The notes: generated by a model from the sequence alone, not told the origin. A stretch of 64,000 nt of DNA from Lineus longissimus (GCF_910592395.1 NC_088308.1:806001-870000); one strand, 5' to 3'; shown: positions 11,084 through 24,249, counted from the first letter of the stretch. A program made the numbers and translations.

Positions 11084-13390
11084 TCACGATTTGCAAGTGA
11101 GAATTAGACCTTGAGACATGCACACAATGAGTAGACACACCAACCTGATGATTGTGAACCGTCTCTTTCTAAAGAGAAGGCAAACCATCAATAACAACGT
11201 CACATTTATGCCAACAATAGCCACCAAAGGTGTGTCACAACCCCGACCTATTTTCGACAACTTGCTAAAAGTTGTGCTCACTTCCACAGAAAACTGACTT
11301 CCGAGAAGGTCAGATTTTCCCCTCTCTATATTCAAAGTGTATGAATTTATCCTTGATGATAGTTTTAATGTAACTTTCTTTGGATCCACCAAGTTGAAAT
11401 GCAAGTTCGAAGCCTTGAATCTAGGAGATGATAGTACAAATGCAATCCAAGTTGAGTTGCCTTCAAGTTCGAATGTCACATTGGCATTCGAGACTGTCCT
11501 CCTGAAGTCCTCTGTTCGGATGTACGAAAAATGAACCGTGGGGGTCTGACCTTGCCCTGTGGTGTAAACTGCTTGATATCTTCCTTCTGTCAAGTTCAAA
11601 TGAAAACCATTTCCTAAGGTTTTATTGAACTTGTATTGGTAATTGTTAAAGAAAGCACTAGCATGTGTGAGGTTGCTTCCTCTTGTTAACCTCACATTGT
11701 CAATGACGAGTAAAGCGTCTGGGTTCAGCAGGACCAGGTGTCGCCGCCAGCTCAGTAATCCCATCTTGCTTGGATAGGACTTGGCAGCCTCTCCCTCCAA
11801 GTAGACGGTGTTGTCTTTCTGCTTCACTGATAGGATCTCCCCTCGTGCATGTTTGGAGTCTTCGTCCTGCAAGCCCAACCATTTACCACAATCACCGGCC
11901 TGTCCTCCCCATGACGGCGTGCAGGAACTACTATCACTGGGGTGAAACATTAAAACGTTATCCAAGTAAGTGAACTTATTTGCGTAAAGACCCTCTGTTA
12001 TGAATGGTACACCATTTGGAGAAAATGTGAACGAGTTCTGATCAGGGTGTTCATGTCCCGGGTTGAAGTTGCGCCATCCCTCGCTCAACCAAGGTGGGCG
12101 TCTTGTCAGTCCGTGGGCCATGTCGTACACGGCTGTCCCATGTTTCTTTCCAGATTTGAAAGACAGAAATGTAGATACGGGACTGAGGTCCGTGCTGTAA
12201 CCATAGGTTACCACGCCCCAGTCGGAAAAAACGTGCAGTGTATTTTCCCCATGGGCGAGAGGAGGCGTCGCTCCCAAAGTAGGGTCATACCAGATGAACT
12301 CTGTGTGGAGTGTTGAATACATTTGACTTGGTCCCGGTAGAAGATACGGATGCTTCGCCTTATTCTCCCTGATAGCTTTAGCTAACCAATTCCCACTCCC
12401 GTTCCTCATGACGAAACGGTCAAGGAAGACCAGCTGACTCTCTGGGCCATACCACCAACCAGCGCACGAGTCCGCTATCCCAACACTCCTGTAGTATCCC
12501 GGTAGAGTCGTGGCGTAATAAAACCAGAAATGCTCCTGCAGCCATGGACTCTGGAAATGTGAGATTCCGAAATGTCTGCTCACGATATGAGCGTACTGAG
12601 ACAAGGAGCGCATCGTGTAAGACCCATAGGACACTGCCTCATTCAGAGACCCGTCTTTGACTTGATTGAGTAGGAACATCGTCCTCTCAAATTGCCCGAC
12701 GGCTCTCTTAATCCACACACTTGCCTTCGCGTCATGCGGCTTTGAGACCAAACCTCCAACTAACAGCGCCAAGAGGTTGGTGGCAACATGATTTTGAATG
12801 TAGCTATGTCCCCACCAGCGACTAAAAGACGCATGATACAGCCCCTTCGTCACTGTTAGAATTTTATTCGTGTACAGTTGTTGCTTTTTGCGCCCAAACC
12901 GCGGGAATAAGAAGTCATACGCGGTTGCGAATCCAAGCAGTGAATGTGAGACTGGGACCTCGTCCGTCGGGGCAGATGCGACCAACCAGTTCGGGTAACT
13001 TGCCATCCTATCCATGGACACCTCAACGAACTTGAAAGCCTTCTCATCCTCCGGATACAGCAAGCAGTAGAACGCCATTACCGGCAGATTGTTCCCGTAT
13101 CTCTCATTCCAGCGGGACCCGAACAACTCATGTGAGACGGGTGGAATGAATAATGACGGTTTCTGGAGGAAATCGTCGCGCGCTCTTTTTAGGTCTTTGG
13201 TGATATCCTGGTGTGTGGTGTTGGCTGCAATGCGGTACTTTACAATGTCACGTGCTTCAAAGAAGAGCATAGGGAAGTTTGTCTTGGTGACGTCGGACTG
13301 GTGGTCTAGTTTCTGAGGTCGGGATAGTTGCATGAGATTCGTCAGGACAAGCAGGGACAAAGAAAGTGCATAGTGCATGAATGGCGTCAT
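11084..13390 (-). CDS. dermatan-sulfate epimerase-like protein (chondroitin-glucuronate 5-epimerase family)
   Basis: Expected to convert D-glucuronate to L-iduronate in chondroitin/dermatan sulfate in the secretory pathway, with an alginate-lyase/heparinase II/III-type fold. One open frame of 768 residues from the ATG at 13390-13388. The frame runs four codons further to a GTG, but the ATG is followed by a convincing signal peptide (MTPFMHYALSLSLLVL). Family motifs in order: NWLVASAPTDEVPVSHSLLG, GHSYIQNHVATN (active-site His region), NEAVSYGSYTMRS (active-site Tyr region) and FNPGHEHPDQNSF (second catalytic His region). Several NxT/NxS glycosylation sites follow. The C-terminus has two hydrophobic segments (around PLVAIVGINVTLLLMVCLLF and IRLVCLLIVCMSQGLI), as in membrane-held DSE. 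It is shorter than vertebrate DSE (about 950 residues). A good acceptor (tttcctttcccttag) ends at 13464, so a 5' UTR intron is likely while the coding part is intronless. Orthology to DSE versus DSEL is not decided. Confidence 0.88.
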   Translation of the reverse strand: MTPFMHYALSLSLLVLTNLMQLSRPQKLDHQSDVTKTNFPMLFFEARDIVKYRIAANTTHQDITKDLKRARDDFLQKPSLFIPPVSHELFGSRWNERYGNNLPVMAFYCLLYPEDEKAFKFVEVSMDRMASYPNWLVASAPTDEVPVSHSLLGFATAYDFLFPRFGRKKQQLYTNKILTVTKGLYHASFSRWWGHSYIQNHVATNLLALLVGGLVSKPHDAKASVWIKRAVGQFERTMFLLNQVKDGSLNEAVSYGSYTMRSLSQYAHIVSRHFGISHFQSPWLQEHFWFYYATTLPGYYRSVGIADSCAGWWYGPESQLVFLDRFVMRNGSGNWLAKAIRENKAKHPYLLPGPSQMYSTLHTEFIWYDPTLGATPPLAHGENTLHVFSDWGVVTYGYSTDLSPVSTFLSFKSGKKHGTAVYDMAHGLTRRPPWLSEGWRNFNPGHEHPDQNSFTFSPNGVPFITEGLYANKFTYLDNVLMFHPSDSSSCTPSWGGQAGDCGKWLGLQDEDSKHARGEILSVKQKDNTVYLEGEAAKSYPSKMGLLSWRRHLVLLNPDALLVIDNVRLTRGSNLTHASAFFNNYQYKFNKTLGNGFHLNLTEGRYQAVYTTGQGQTPTVHFSYIRTEDFRRTVSNANVTFELEGNSTWIAFVLSSPRFKASNLHFNLVDPKKVTLKLSSRINSYTLNIERGKSDLLGSQFSVEVSTTFSKLSKIGRGCDTPLVAIVGINVTLLLMVCLLFRKRRFTIIRLVCLLIVCMSQGLILTCKS

Positions 13391-13463
13391 CTTGACGTCC
13401 ACGCGATCTCAGCCAGCAGCCTCCTCACAGCTCTCTCAGGACACCATCATTCGTTTCTTTCAC

Positions 13464-15808
13464 CTAAGGGAAAGGAAACTATTATGAATGTTGATAATCA
13501 TGGACAGTAAAACTATAAGTAATAATGAAGATAAGAAGTTTAAAGGTATTTGACCATAGTCGGCCAATGCCGGGCATCCCTCCTCGGTCATGTCAGTAGC
13601 TCACAGTGCTGTCCACTGGCAGCTGTTGAATTGTTATTTCACACAGTGTACACATCCGGTTGTTACCTGCATTAAGTATCGACATGATATTTGCCATTGG
13701 ATTCACCCTTTGAAACGACATGTTTGAGTGACGAGAAACTTCACTGGTCACCCTACACCCGACAGATCAATAAGTGATGTCGACAGGCATGTTGTCCTGA
13801 AGTAAGGACACAGGCATGTTGTCTTGAAGTGAGGATACATTTTTCGTTGGCTTCTCTGACTTGGCATCGTCAAACCTATCTGGACGCATGAGGTATATCT
13901 AGTCTTGAATTAACGGAATGCTATTGCGCTCGACAACGTTGTAAGACGACCAGTGTGGAGTGGCAGTCTGCCGACAAAATGGAAGCTGTGTGGAGGAGAC
14001 TAACGGGAATGATAGGCCTAATTGCTTTTTTTGCTTACCTCTTATTGCTTATCAACTGTTCTGTACGTGAAATCCCGGTTGAATGCAATATGCATGCCAT
14101 CTAGCTGGTCACAGTTCCCTTATCAAATTGGCGGATTTAGATAGGACGCGTGTGTTCAGCCCCTCCACGACAAAGTACAGACCTTCCGAATATGTATATG
14201 TTGGGTAATTGGCAAGTTCAAGACACACTGTAAAAATGCACACGTAGTGCCAGTAATTTTAGGAACGAGGTCACGCAGTAGTCGACGTATTTGTTTTCGG
14301 AGCAATTAGTACGCTTTTTGTCATCATGATAGCGTTTGTGATATCTACAAACTATTGCCACATATAGGCCTACTACGCGTCACGTACATGTGAGGTGCGT
14401 GTAGAATGGGATATTTGTAGACCCTGTAACATCTGTGGTTGTTCCCCATGTGTCAGTGTTTCCAAACAATAGGCAGCTAGAGAGACCACGACTTTTCAAT
14501 AGGGGGGATACACAGAAAAACTTGTCAATCTATTTTTGAGCGTTCCCAAACAATGAGGGGAAACACTCAAAAACAGAAACACTCAAAAACATTACACCGG
14601 TTTGTTTGTCCCCCTGCATTGTTTGATGCAAGGGGATGTCAATCAATATCATAGGCAGGAGCTAATATTAAACCAGGGCTACAAATAGCCCCATTCTACC
14701 TTACTAGCATACCCATGGAGCGGGCAAAGTTGAAAATATACATTAGTTAATTAAATGGGCACTATGATTGAGCTACATTAAATTTCTAACGTTACTGAAG
14801 TTTTATTAAAGGTTAAACACGAAATTAACTGCATTTAGGGACTTATTGCTGCTATCTACATGCAACCCCCAATAGATTGATTGGAGTATGCTATTTTGCA
14901 CAATGCATTGAGACCAGTGACAGCAGGTCCTGTTCCAAATAAGGCCCTCACATGAGGAGAATATGCGTGAAGTTTGTGTATGCTTTTGAGAATGAGCGGA
15001 GCTCTCCAGTCGACGTGCTCTCTGAAAAGTTGTTATTTATTCTAAAACCACGAAGATATTCGACGTATGACACCCTCAGTGACACTCTTACGTAAGATCC
15101 AGACCTACGAAGCCAAAGGTTGCAAGAATTCGACGCATTTCCGAGGCCCAATTTTGAAACAAAAATCGCCTCCTATTTAGCGGCCACAACGCGCATTATA
15201 GTATAGATAGATATCCAAAGATCTGTAGCGGGTGCCTATACTATTCAGTCTCGCGTGTTCTATCTGGCAATCATAGACCGACCACCATCACGAATGGGGA
15301 CCAATAACGGCAGCGGCCGAGAAGTCATGTCGTCCCCAAATCACCGCGCGGCGGGCCATACTCCGCGCAGCGATAGTAGTGTCGGGAGGCGTATGCTTTA
15401 ATAGTGTGTCTGCTTTGGAGAATGCAGGTGGTTCAGTATCCGAGTTCATTCCAGTAGCCGTCGATTGGACTGTATATCGGCAGTGGGGTCACCACTGTCA
15501 CTCTGCTGGGCGGGGGTGGATAAAATGGGCATGCTCCGGAGTACAGCGGTACACTTCCCCGGGTACACATCCACATATACGGGCCACACGGTTGTCCCCC
15601 GGGGGCTCTCCTCCGACAGAGAGAATAACCGCACCGCACCATACATGTACTCACATAACTCATAGAACAAGAAACTGTCGAAAATAATATTATCTTCCAG
15701 TTTACAGATTTTGATTTATGTCGATCAGTCGATCAATTCAATTCCGATAGAAGCAGATGGATGTTAATTCGAAAGATGACAAACTAGAAGCTATGAGATA
15801 TGATCAAA
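13464..15808. other. intergenic region between the epimerase and transporter genes
   Basis: Contains the presumed 5' UTR intron and promoter side of the epimerase gene and the 3' flank of the transporter. Only short shadow frames occur. No exon, RNA gene or mobile element was recognised. Confidence 0.4.
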
Positions 15809-15814
15809 TTTATT
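15809..15814 (-). terminator. polyadenylation signal of the SLC22-type gene
   Basis: AATAAA on the minus strand, about 320 nt beyond the transporter stop codon. It would give a 3' UTR of roughly 330-350 nt. Confidence 0.6.
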
Positions 15815-15828
15815 GAAAAAGTACAAAA

Positions 15829-15912
15829 AGTGTCTTTGAGACGGTATGAATGAGACATACATGTTGTGACAGTGTCTTTGAGACGGTATGAATAAGACAT
15901 ACATGTTGTGAC
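15829..15912. repeat. 42-bp direct tandem duplication in the transporter 3' UTR
   Basis: Two adjacent 42-bp copies (15829-15870 and 15871-15912) differing at a single base (GAATGAGAC versus GAATAAGAC). Confidence 0.95.
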
Positions 15913-16133
15913 ATCTAGAATAACTTCTTTATTATAGCACCTCAGTTTAGAGCACCTTGTTAACCCTCCATGGGTTCGAAACAGACACCTCCTGGATCCT
16001 GAATCCAATACAATATATACAAGTTATACAAGATATAGGCCTACTAGTTTTTCCGAGTTACTCCGTTCGTTATGTTTATGGTCCAGCAGACCTACGTAGA
16101 ATCACTTTTGAGACGATGTTTACATCTTACAAC

Positions 16134-19100
16134 TCAAAGTTGTTCCTCGGCAGTACCGATAGTCTCGGTGGCTCTTTCCGCCTCGCCCTCTATCGGGAGG
16201 GCAGTCGACTCTGGTAAGGGCTTGTCCTTGGTCTCTGGCAGGAAGGTGAAGACAAGGACGGCGCTGGTCACAGCCAGGATCGTGTAGACGGCGTACGGGA
16301 TGGACCGGTGGTACATCATGCCCTGTGGAGTAAAAGAGGAACGGATTAGAGTCACTATTGGAGTGAAACTTTCTTCTCAGATTTCAGGACTTGAGGCCCG
16401 GTCCTCCAGACGACCGTGCTAGAGGTGGGTTAAAGCTAACGTGAAACGAGTAACCACATTTCAGCAACTTGGCCCTGGAGCCGGTTGCTCATCCGATTAT
16501 CTGGTGTTCGTCCCTAACGCTGATTGAACAACTGGACCCTAGCCTTTATTTAACAAATTCTTCGTTCTGAGACCGCAACACTGAGTACATCCATGATAGG
16601 CTGTCGGATTTCTATGTCTCATGTTGGTATTCCGTTCTCGATCGACTGCCTGTAATCTGGTAATACCACCATCAGTGCTGTTTACCTAACTCACCAGGTA
16701 TGATATCTGTGGAGTGACAGCCCCAGCCACTCTAGCGAACATGCTGCAAGCACCCATTCCGATGTTTCTACAACAGAAAATGGTGAACTGTCTCAATTTG
16801 GCGCAACTTGATTTCGGATTCTGGATCTGATCAGCTGTCACACTGACCTACGCCTGATTACAATGTCGTTTACCACGTGCCTATTGCACAGTTACGGCCA
16901 TGTCGACAATCATGACCAAGGCAATATACCTCATCTATTGCTTTTGCAATTCTCGTAAATAAGTGCCAAGCATCACCGCCTGTCACACGGGTGACCAGGC
17001 GTAGAAGTCTGAAGGTCCTAAGATAGAAAGTCCGGGAAACGAAGGTACTTTAATTTCTTACATGCAGCTATTCATGGACATAGCAGCTATTTCAGACAAA
17101 ACAAATTATATGTGAAAATTTTCACAGCGACTGCTTTAGACCCACCCTTTAGAATGGCTTACCTCATAAGCGTGGGATAAAGCTCACTGGAATAGATAGC
17201 AGCCAGCATCCAACAGGCATTGACGGCTCCCTTCCCGATGAGGACGAGCGCCCGGGTGAGGTTCGGGTGGTCCTCGTCCAGCCCTGTGCTGATGAAGACG
17301 AGCACGATACACATACACGTGCTCGGAATGACCATGTAGCCCACGAACGACCAGCGACGACCGAATCTTGAAGAGACAAAGCAACATCTGAACTTAGAGA
17401 AAGAACTGATTATAGGACGTTTGCAATATCGAGAGGCGGAGTGTGTTGAAAACCACCATCGTTATACCATGGAAAGACACTTTAACAACATTGAACATTT
17501 CCCGGCAACAGACGATAATATGGAGTTTACTTACCTTAGTCCTGTCAGAATGACGGTCCACGCAAAAGGCAGTGCCAACATTGGAGATATGAGAGTGTTG
17601 ATGTAGAAGTTACCACTTAGGCTACCATATTGCGTTGATATGCCATAGAAAATTGTCGAACATGTGAACCTACAAGAAAACAAAGATATCATCTTATATC
17701 GAGGTATGCCGGCTGGCTTGGCCGGATTTAGTGGTCTCTGTGGGTAGAGAGGGTTACTATTGTCCTAGCTGCGATCTGCTCTTCACCCTGACTTAACATG
17801 TGAACAATAACACTATTGTCCCAGCTGCAATCTGCTCTTCACCCTGACTTACCATGTGAACAATAACACTATTGTCCTAGCTGCAATATGCTCTTCACCC
17901 TGACTTACCATGTGAACAATAACACTATTGTCCTAGCTGCAATCTGCTCTTCACCCTGACTTACCATGTGGACAACAACACTATTGTCCCAGCTGCAATC
18001 TGCTCTTCATCCTGACTTACCATGTGAACAATAACACTATTGTCCCAGCTGCAATATGCTCTTCACCCTGACTTACCATGTGGACAACAACACTATTGTC
18101 CTAGCTGCAATCTGCTCTTCACCCTGACTTACCATGTGGACAACAACACTATTGTCCTAGCTGCAATCTGCTCTTCACCCTGACTTACCATGTGGACAAC
18201 AACACTATTGTCCTAGCTGCAATCTGCTCTTCACCCTGACTTACCATGTGAACAATAACACTATTGTCCCAGCTGCAATCTGCTCTTCACCCTGACTTAC
18301 CATGTGAACAATAACACTATTGTCCTAGCTGCAATCTGCTCTTCACCCTGACTTACCATGTTAACAATAACTCTATTGTCCTAGCTGCAATCTGCTCTTC
18401 ATCCTGACTTACCATGTGAACAATAACACTATTGTCCCAGCTGCAATCTGCTCTTCACCCTGACTTACCATGTGGACAACAACACTGTTGTCCCAGCTGC
18501 AATCTGCTCTTCATCCTGACTTACCATGTGGACAACGACACTATTGTCCCAGCTGCAATCTGCTCTTCACCCTGACTTACCATGTGAACAATAACACTAT
18601 TGTCCTAGCTGCAATCTGCTCTTCACCCTGACTTAACATGTGAACAATAACACTATTGTCCCAGCTGCGATCTGCTCTCACCCTGACTTAACATGTGAAC
18701 AATAACACTATTGTCCCAGCTGCAATCTGCTCTTCACCCTGACGTACCATGTGAACAATAACACTATTGTCCTAGCTGCAATCTGCTCTCACCCTGACTT
18801 AACATGTGAACAATAACACTATTGTCCTAGCTGCAATCTGCTCTTCACCCTGACTTACCATGTGAACAATAACACTATTGTCCTAGCTGCAATCTGCTCT
18901 TCACCCTGACTTACCATGTGAACAATAACACTATTGTCCCAGCTGCAATCTGCTCTTCACCCTGACTTACCATGTGGACAATAACACTATTGTCCTAGCT
19001 GCAATCTGCTCTTCACCCTGACTTACCATGTGAACAATAACACTATTGTCCTAGCTGCAATCTGCTCTTCACCCTGACTTACCATGTGGACAACAACACT

Positions 19101-21733
19101 ATTGTCCTAGCTGCAATCTGCTCTTCACCCTGACTTACCATGTGAACAATAACACTATTGTCCCAGCTGCAATCTGCTCTTCACCCTGACTTACCATGTG
19201 AACAATAACACTACTGTCCTTGAAGCCACTTGCTTTCCCCTGAACAGGTCCAGGTAGCTGTACCGGTGCCGCCGGCTGTTCTCCTGGTTGTCCCGCAAGG
19301 CGATCGCCTTCAGGATGGTCAGGTCCGGCACCTCTTTACCATTACAGACAGCGATACGCTTCATGATGGCCTCTGCTTCGGCGAAACGTCCCTTCTGAAT
19401 GAGCCATCGGACACTTTCAGGAACCCATCTGCAGAGGTAAAGTGGCCATTGTTAGTTTGTGCCCATTGAAGTGTCGTTGCTCTAGACTCTGCAGGGATTG
19501 ATAGTTAGAGAGACTACGGATAACCTATATACAGGCGAGGTTACAAAACTGTCATTCACAGGCGAGGTTTTAACGGAAACCTTATTCACAGGCAAGGATT
19601 CCACGGACGGAAACCTCATTCAGAGGCAACTTGTTTTATCCGGGACTGGGTCTGCCCATAAAGTAAGATTTTGAAGCAGGTAATGGGCAAGGATTTTTTC
19701 CACATTAAACTTACATGATGATACAGAGAAGAAGGGGTGTTGTGGACAGTCCAGACACCAGCGCCTGGTAGCGCCAATCACCGAGTACGTAAGCCCAGAG
19801 GCACTGGAGGATGAGTCCCAGGACGAATAGGCTCAGAGATCCACAGAATGTCCGCCATTTTGGTCCGATGAACTCCATGGGCATGGTGGTGATGAGACAC
19901 ATGGTGCCACCTGGTAATGATATGAAATTGAAAAAGATATCGAAAACGAATGGTTTTGAACGTCACCCAATCAATAAAAAAACTGCCCAAAGCACCTCTT
20001 TAAGGGAGGAGGGGCTTATTGAGAGCACGACCAAGTGTCATACCAGTGACATACCTTAACAGAGGTGAATGCATCTCCGAATCCGGGAAGCTCAGTTGCG
20101 AGCTCTCTTGAACGGATACACCTTTGACCAACCTGGAGCCGTTAGGTTCCTATCCTCTATGCCTGATTCTCAATGTAAGGTACATAAGAGCACCTCTAAT
20201 TAATCGGAAAACAAGGTAGAGTCGGAAAAAGAATTAGGAAGCGAGAAGGCAGCTTCAACTTGATAAACTCGTGTCAGACTGTTTACTTTTGAGGTTTTTG
20301 GCAATTTTCGGGTACGTTTTCATGGTATTGTCATTGAGCAGCACTGGAATCACCAGTGGCAAACAAGCGGGGACATGGATCAAGAAACAACGCAAATATT
20401 AGAACCAGGACTACTCACCAAGGCAGACACAGGCCAGGAACCTGGTGAAGATGTAGACCTGCCACGAACACGAGAGAGAGACTGCAGCTTGGATGAACAT
20501 CATCCCGGACGCCACAGCCAACAGGGTCTTCTTGCGACCGAAAAGGTCCGCTAGCTGTCCAGTCAGGAGAGCCCCCAGGAGGACACCGAGCATCTGGATA
20601 CTGACCGCCAGCTTCGGCACGTACGACAAGCCACATATTAGACCAAACTGGAAGAGAATAAAGTCGCATAAGATATGTATATATTACAAATGCATCCTTT
20701 CTCAAGAAAGCTTCTTTGGCGCTGAGTGCTGAGCTGTCACTGGCAAAAGGAAGTTGCAGCAGGTGACCCAGGCGCCGGGTCGCAGGAGCTGGGGGCCCGA
20801 TTTTTGGTCTCTCCAGCCGAGCGGTCTTGTGAAAAGTGCTAGTATTAAAACCATGTGCGTATTGAGGAACTGTCTGATGAGGTGGCATTCGATTTCAACA
20901 GTAGTCATGGGAGGTCAGAATGGCCACTTATAGTAAAATACATGAACTAATGCTCATATCTGTAGTCTGTCGGTGAATACGCGAGCGGTACTGCGGCCTG
21001 CTGGTAGTCTATCATATCTGACGGCCGGTAGTGTTTTCTAACTCGGCCGTTAGGGTTTTATGCATGCATGCCTACCGCCATCACACTTGGCCTACTTGAC
21101 GTTCGAGCTGATCGTAGTCTCATTCGGTTTTTTAGTGTGATAAGAGCAATCTCCCAAATGACCTCAGGCTTTATAGCCTACAGACCGAGCGATCATTGCT
21201 ACTGTATATATACAATGTTTATATCAAATGGTGTTATTTGGCGAATTCGCCAATATTAGGCCTATTTGACCTTGAGTGTGACCAGGAATGAGAGGCAATA
21301 CGGACCAAGTGTGCCATGAGGGTGCATTCCTTCATTGTGTTCAAGAACACGTCATCTCACTCACCTCGGAAACTATAGACGAAAACTGCCCAGAAAAGTT
21401 CACTTCTTCACACTCATCCCTTAACAAGTTACAACCGCCTGCTGTCCGATTCTCTGATGACGTCCCATTGTCCGAAAACAATAAAAACGACACATTCCCG
21501 TAACCATGATAACGAACACATTCCCATCCCGGGTTGGCGTTTGCGAATACGAAGAACATCATACACTGGCCTGTGCCGAGGTCCATCAAGGTGAGAATAC
21601 TGAACAGGCGCATCTGGAAGAACCCAAACTCGCCCACCTCCTTTAACACCTCCTCGAACGTTGGTGCCTTGGTCGCATTGGAACGAATTGAACCGTTGGA
21701 CAAAGCCTCCTTTAGCTTTCCCGGTTCCGGCAT
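16134..21733 (-). CDS. SLC22-family organic cation/anion/carnitine transporter-like protein
   Basis: Plasma-membrane MFS carrier for organic ions; the substrate cannot be told. Eight coding exons in transcript order: 21733-21365, 20647-20419, 19910-19715, 19428-19195, 17669-17535, 17366-17163, 16767-16695 and 16322-16134. They total 1629 nt, giving 542 residues, the usual family length, with continuous frame. The N-terminus (FEEVLKEVGEFGFFQMRLF) is the SLC22 signature before TM1. A large loop with Cys pairs and four NxS/T sites follows. Exon 2 has the MFS loop motif GQLADLFGRKK. Exon 4 starts with IWVPESVRWL, the SLC22 intracellular-loop motif, and ends in TVVLLFTW. Exon 6 carries FGRRWSF and SSELYPTLMR. 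Exon 8 gives the last helix, then LPETKDKPLPES and an acidic tail. Intron 4 (about 1.5 kb) is nearly all minisatellite derived from the exon-4 donor. Frame, splice sites and motifs are intact. Confidence 0.9.
17754..19220. repeat. 56-bp minisatellite duplicating the exon-4 splice donor of the transporter gene
   Basis: About 26 copies of a 56-bp unit fill intron 4 of the transporter and reach into the end of exon 4. Read on the minus strand, each unit contains the last bases of the exon (GTGTTATTGTTCACATG), the intact donor gtaagt and the first part of the intron. Roughly 20 copies keep a perfect CATG|gtaagt. At least four carry CATGTTAAGT (near 17793, 18630, 18685 and 18795) and one has gtacgt (near 18745). 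The true donor is the copy at the exon end (19194). Confidence 0.93.
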
Positions 21734-24249
21734 GGTCTTGTCTCTGGTTACCTAGCGTTAGGCCTATAGGGTGAACCAGACCCAGGTCAGTAACTAAGCG
21801 GCAAACCTTCCACTAACACCCCTCAGCTCACAGGTCGAGGTCCTCTAAATCACCACGCCGTCTTTGACTATCACGATCCAATGCTCTTATGTTAAAAAAC
21901 AATGATTTCTTAACATATCATTCCGTCTATATAGTCAATAAATTTCTCTTTCTGACTTGATATTCTGGAAGATTGTCCACATCAAAAGTCAGGGATATCC
22001 AAATATAGGCCAATCAATATTCCATTCCAAGTCAACATCCATCGTGGCTTACTCGCAATGAATGATCTACTCTATCCAAAGAAATGCGTTCTTTATAGAG
22101 AGAAATAGGACACTACTTAAAGAACTGTACAATACAGTGGAGTATCTTTTAACCTACATTCCCTTGGTTATCCTCTGTTCCGAAGCGATGTGAGAATGAA
22201 CTTGATAATAATAATATCGTTCATTATCGTTGTAGTGTGATCTTCTTCACAGGGGCATGTATGACCGGGAAATAGATTATGTAACAAGTATAATATCTCG
22301 GCATTGTTATTCTTGACACATATTAGATAATTTCCAGGAACGATTAACTATGTACATGTAATCACTACTTTGATTACGGTATATACCAGTATTATCGTGT
22401 TTACGTTTGCATTGGCCTTGAGGCCGATCGCCAATTACTTCAAAAAATCCTTCAAATCTTTCAAAATGCACGAAAGCACGAGACTTTTTATTCAATCGCA
22501 CATGGGGGGGGGGGGGTTAAGGACACCTGCCTCTTGCTGCCCCCGTCCCACCCTCAATGTTACTGGACGTGACGGGGGACGTTAGTTGAGTGGTCCAACT
22601 ATATCGTCAAAATAAGTTAAAAATGACGTTTGCGGAAGGAAGACGAAATACATGCCGGTGTCTGCCAATAAGCGATAGCCATTCATCCTTCGCGACCTCC
22701 TCGACCCGTTTAATTGATGTCATCCGGGGAAGAGTTTCACCAGAGGCGACATCCTGGTTGAGACGACCCAAAAGATGTTGGTGATCGACCAAGCTGATAA
22801 CGCCGAAACTATAGTCTCCGTCAAAATCACCCCAATCATTATTAACTGGGGTGGAGGTGTTTGTCCATGAGGGAATCATCAGAATAATGGCATAAATGTG
22901 ACTGCACCATATTTCATTGCTGCCCGGCATCTGCGCTGCCACATCTGACATCATGGGTTAATTAGCCCGGTTCTGAAATTTGGTTCTTAACTCAAAATTT
23001 ACAACCGTGTTTTAGTGTAGAATTTTGATGTTGATAGTAGTAGACCCGGGCTAGTGTTTACTGGTGGTACATTTTTGCTGGCCTTTAGACGTGATCTGAT
23101 GTTTGCTAGCCGATTGATAGCATTTCGAACGCAGTGGACTCGCCTCGTCCCTCAACCTATATGGTAGATCCAACTGGGTTGAGGCAATGGACTGCCCCAG
23201 GATACTGCTACCATGACATTTGTAAATCATAGTTGGAACTTCTTGAAAAGGAAGTGGACGTTGGACTTGAATGAGTTTATTCCAGCTCTAGGTCAAGTTG
23301 GCCTTAATTATATTAAGATTGTTTACTAAGAAAGACATTTTGCCGGATATCATTGTGAGACTATAGACGAATGATTATGTCTATATCGTGTGGCAGAGCG
23401 AAAACGCCCCGCTCTCCAGTCCCGCTCACTGACACAGCCGACCTCAAATACCTGGGTCAGTTGTATGCTTCTCCCCTCGCACCCAGCACCTAAGTCGTTC
23501 TGTATGAAGTACCGAGTGAAATGCCCTTAAGCTTAGGATGGTAAACACAAGGTTGATTAAGTGAAGCAAGCGATGAATCATAGTTATTATTTATTAGAAT
23601 AAATTGCCGGCTACGATTTGTGTTTTTCAAACGCACCTGTGATATTGGAATTCACCCGCCTTCCTACACGTTTTTATTACCACTGTCTGTGGTGAAAACC
23701 TAATAAAGTTCAGCAAACTTATTTGACAACTAATATTATCATCATTGTGATGTACTGAATGTGAAAATTACATATTGCATGGATTTATATTGCGCGACGT
23801 GTCAGTCCTATTGCGCCAGGAAACAGTAAACTATTCTGATAATTATCTACATTCAATCGATGTTACAAACGCCATTAAAACTTAATTAACTTTGATTAAA
23901 TAAAACCTTTTTTGCACTTCTGAACAGTCATGCGCTAACAATCGTTGTAAGCTTACTTGTAATTGATTGTCGGTGACGTAAGCAAAGTGAGCATGGTTTG
24001 TTAGTACATGTCTATGGTATGAAATCGGGAACCAAATGAGTCTATAAATCCTCTCTTATGAGGCTAGTTGACTTTGATAGAGGTAAAAACCAGAAGCTCT
24101 TGCACGAATTGCACTGAATATATCCTCTGATGCAAGATAGGTTCATTCAAATCGCAGTCAAGGCTAATGGGCTGATGCTCCGCCTCGGATTGGACGATCA
24201 TAATATAGAGACATGGAATGGTTATGACAAGCTACTGCATGACTGACCT
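21734..24249. other. intergenic region, no recognised gene
   Basis: Divergent spacer between the transporter (minus) and the LDLa-like gene (plus). It holds the transporter 5' flank. A 115-codon minus-strand frame (22607-22954, starting MMSDVAAQ) is the longest. I recognise no family in it and see no supporting splice or promoter signal. A 12-bp G tract lies near 22504. A 20-nt segment at 24115-24134 recurs in the array units. Confidence 0.4.

Noticed and set aside
17754-19220. CRISPR-like array
   Set aside because: Units are contiguous with no unique spacers and lie in an intron of an animal gene.
22607-22954. 115-codon minus-strand frame between the transporter and the LDLa gene
   Set aside because: Starts with ATG, but no family is recognised and there is no supporting signal; not called as a gene.
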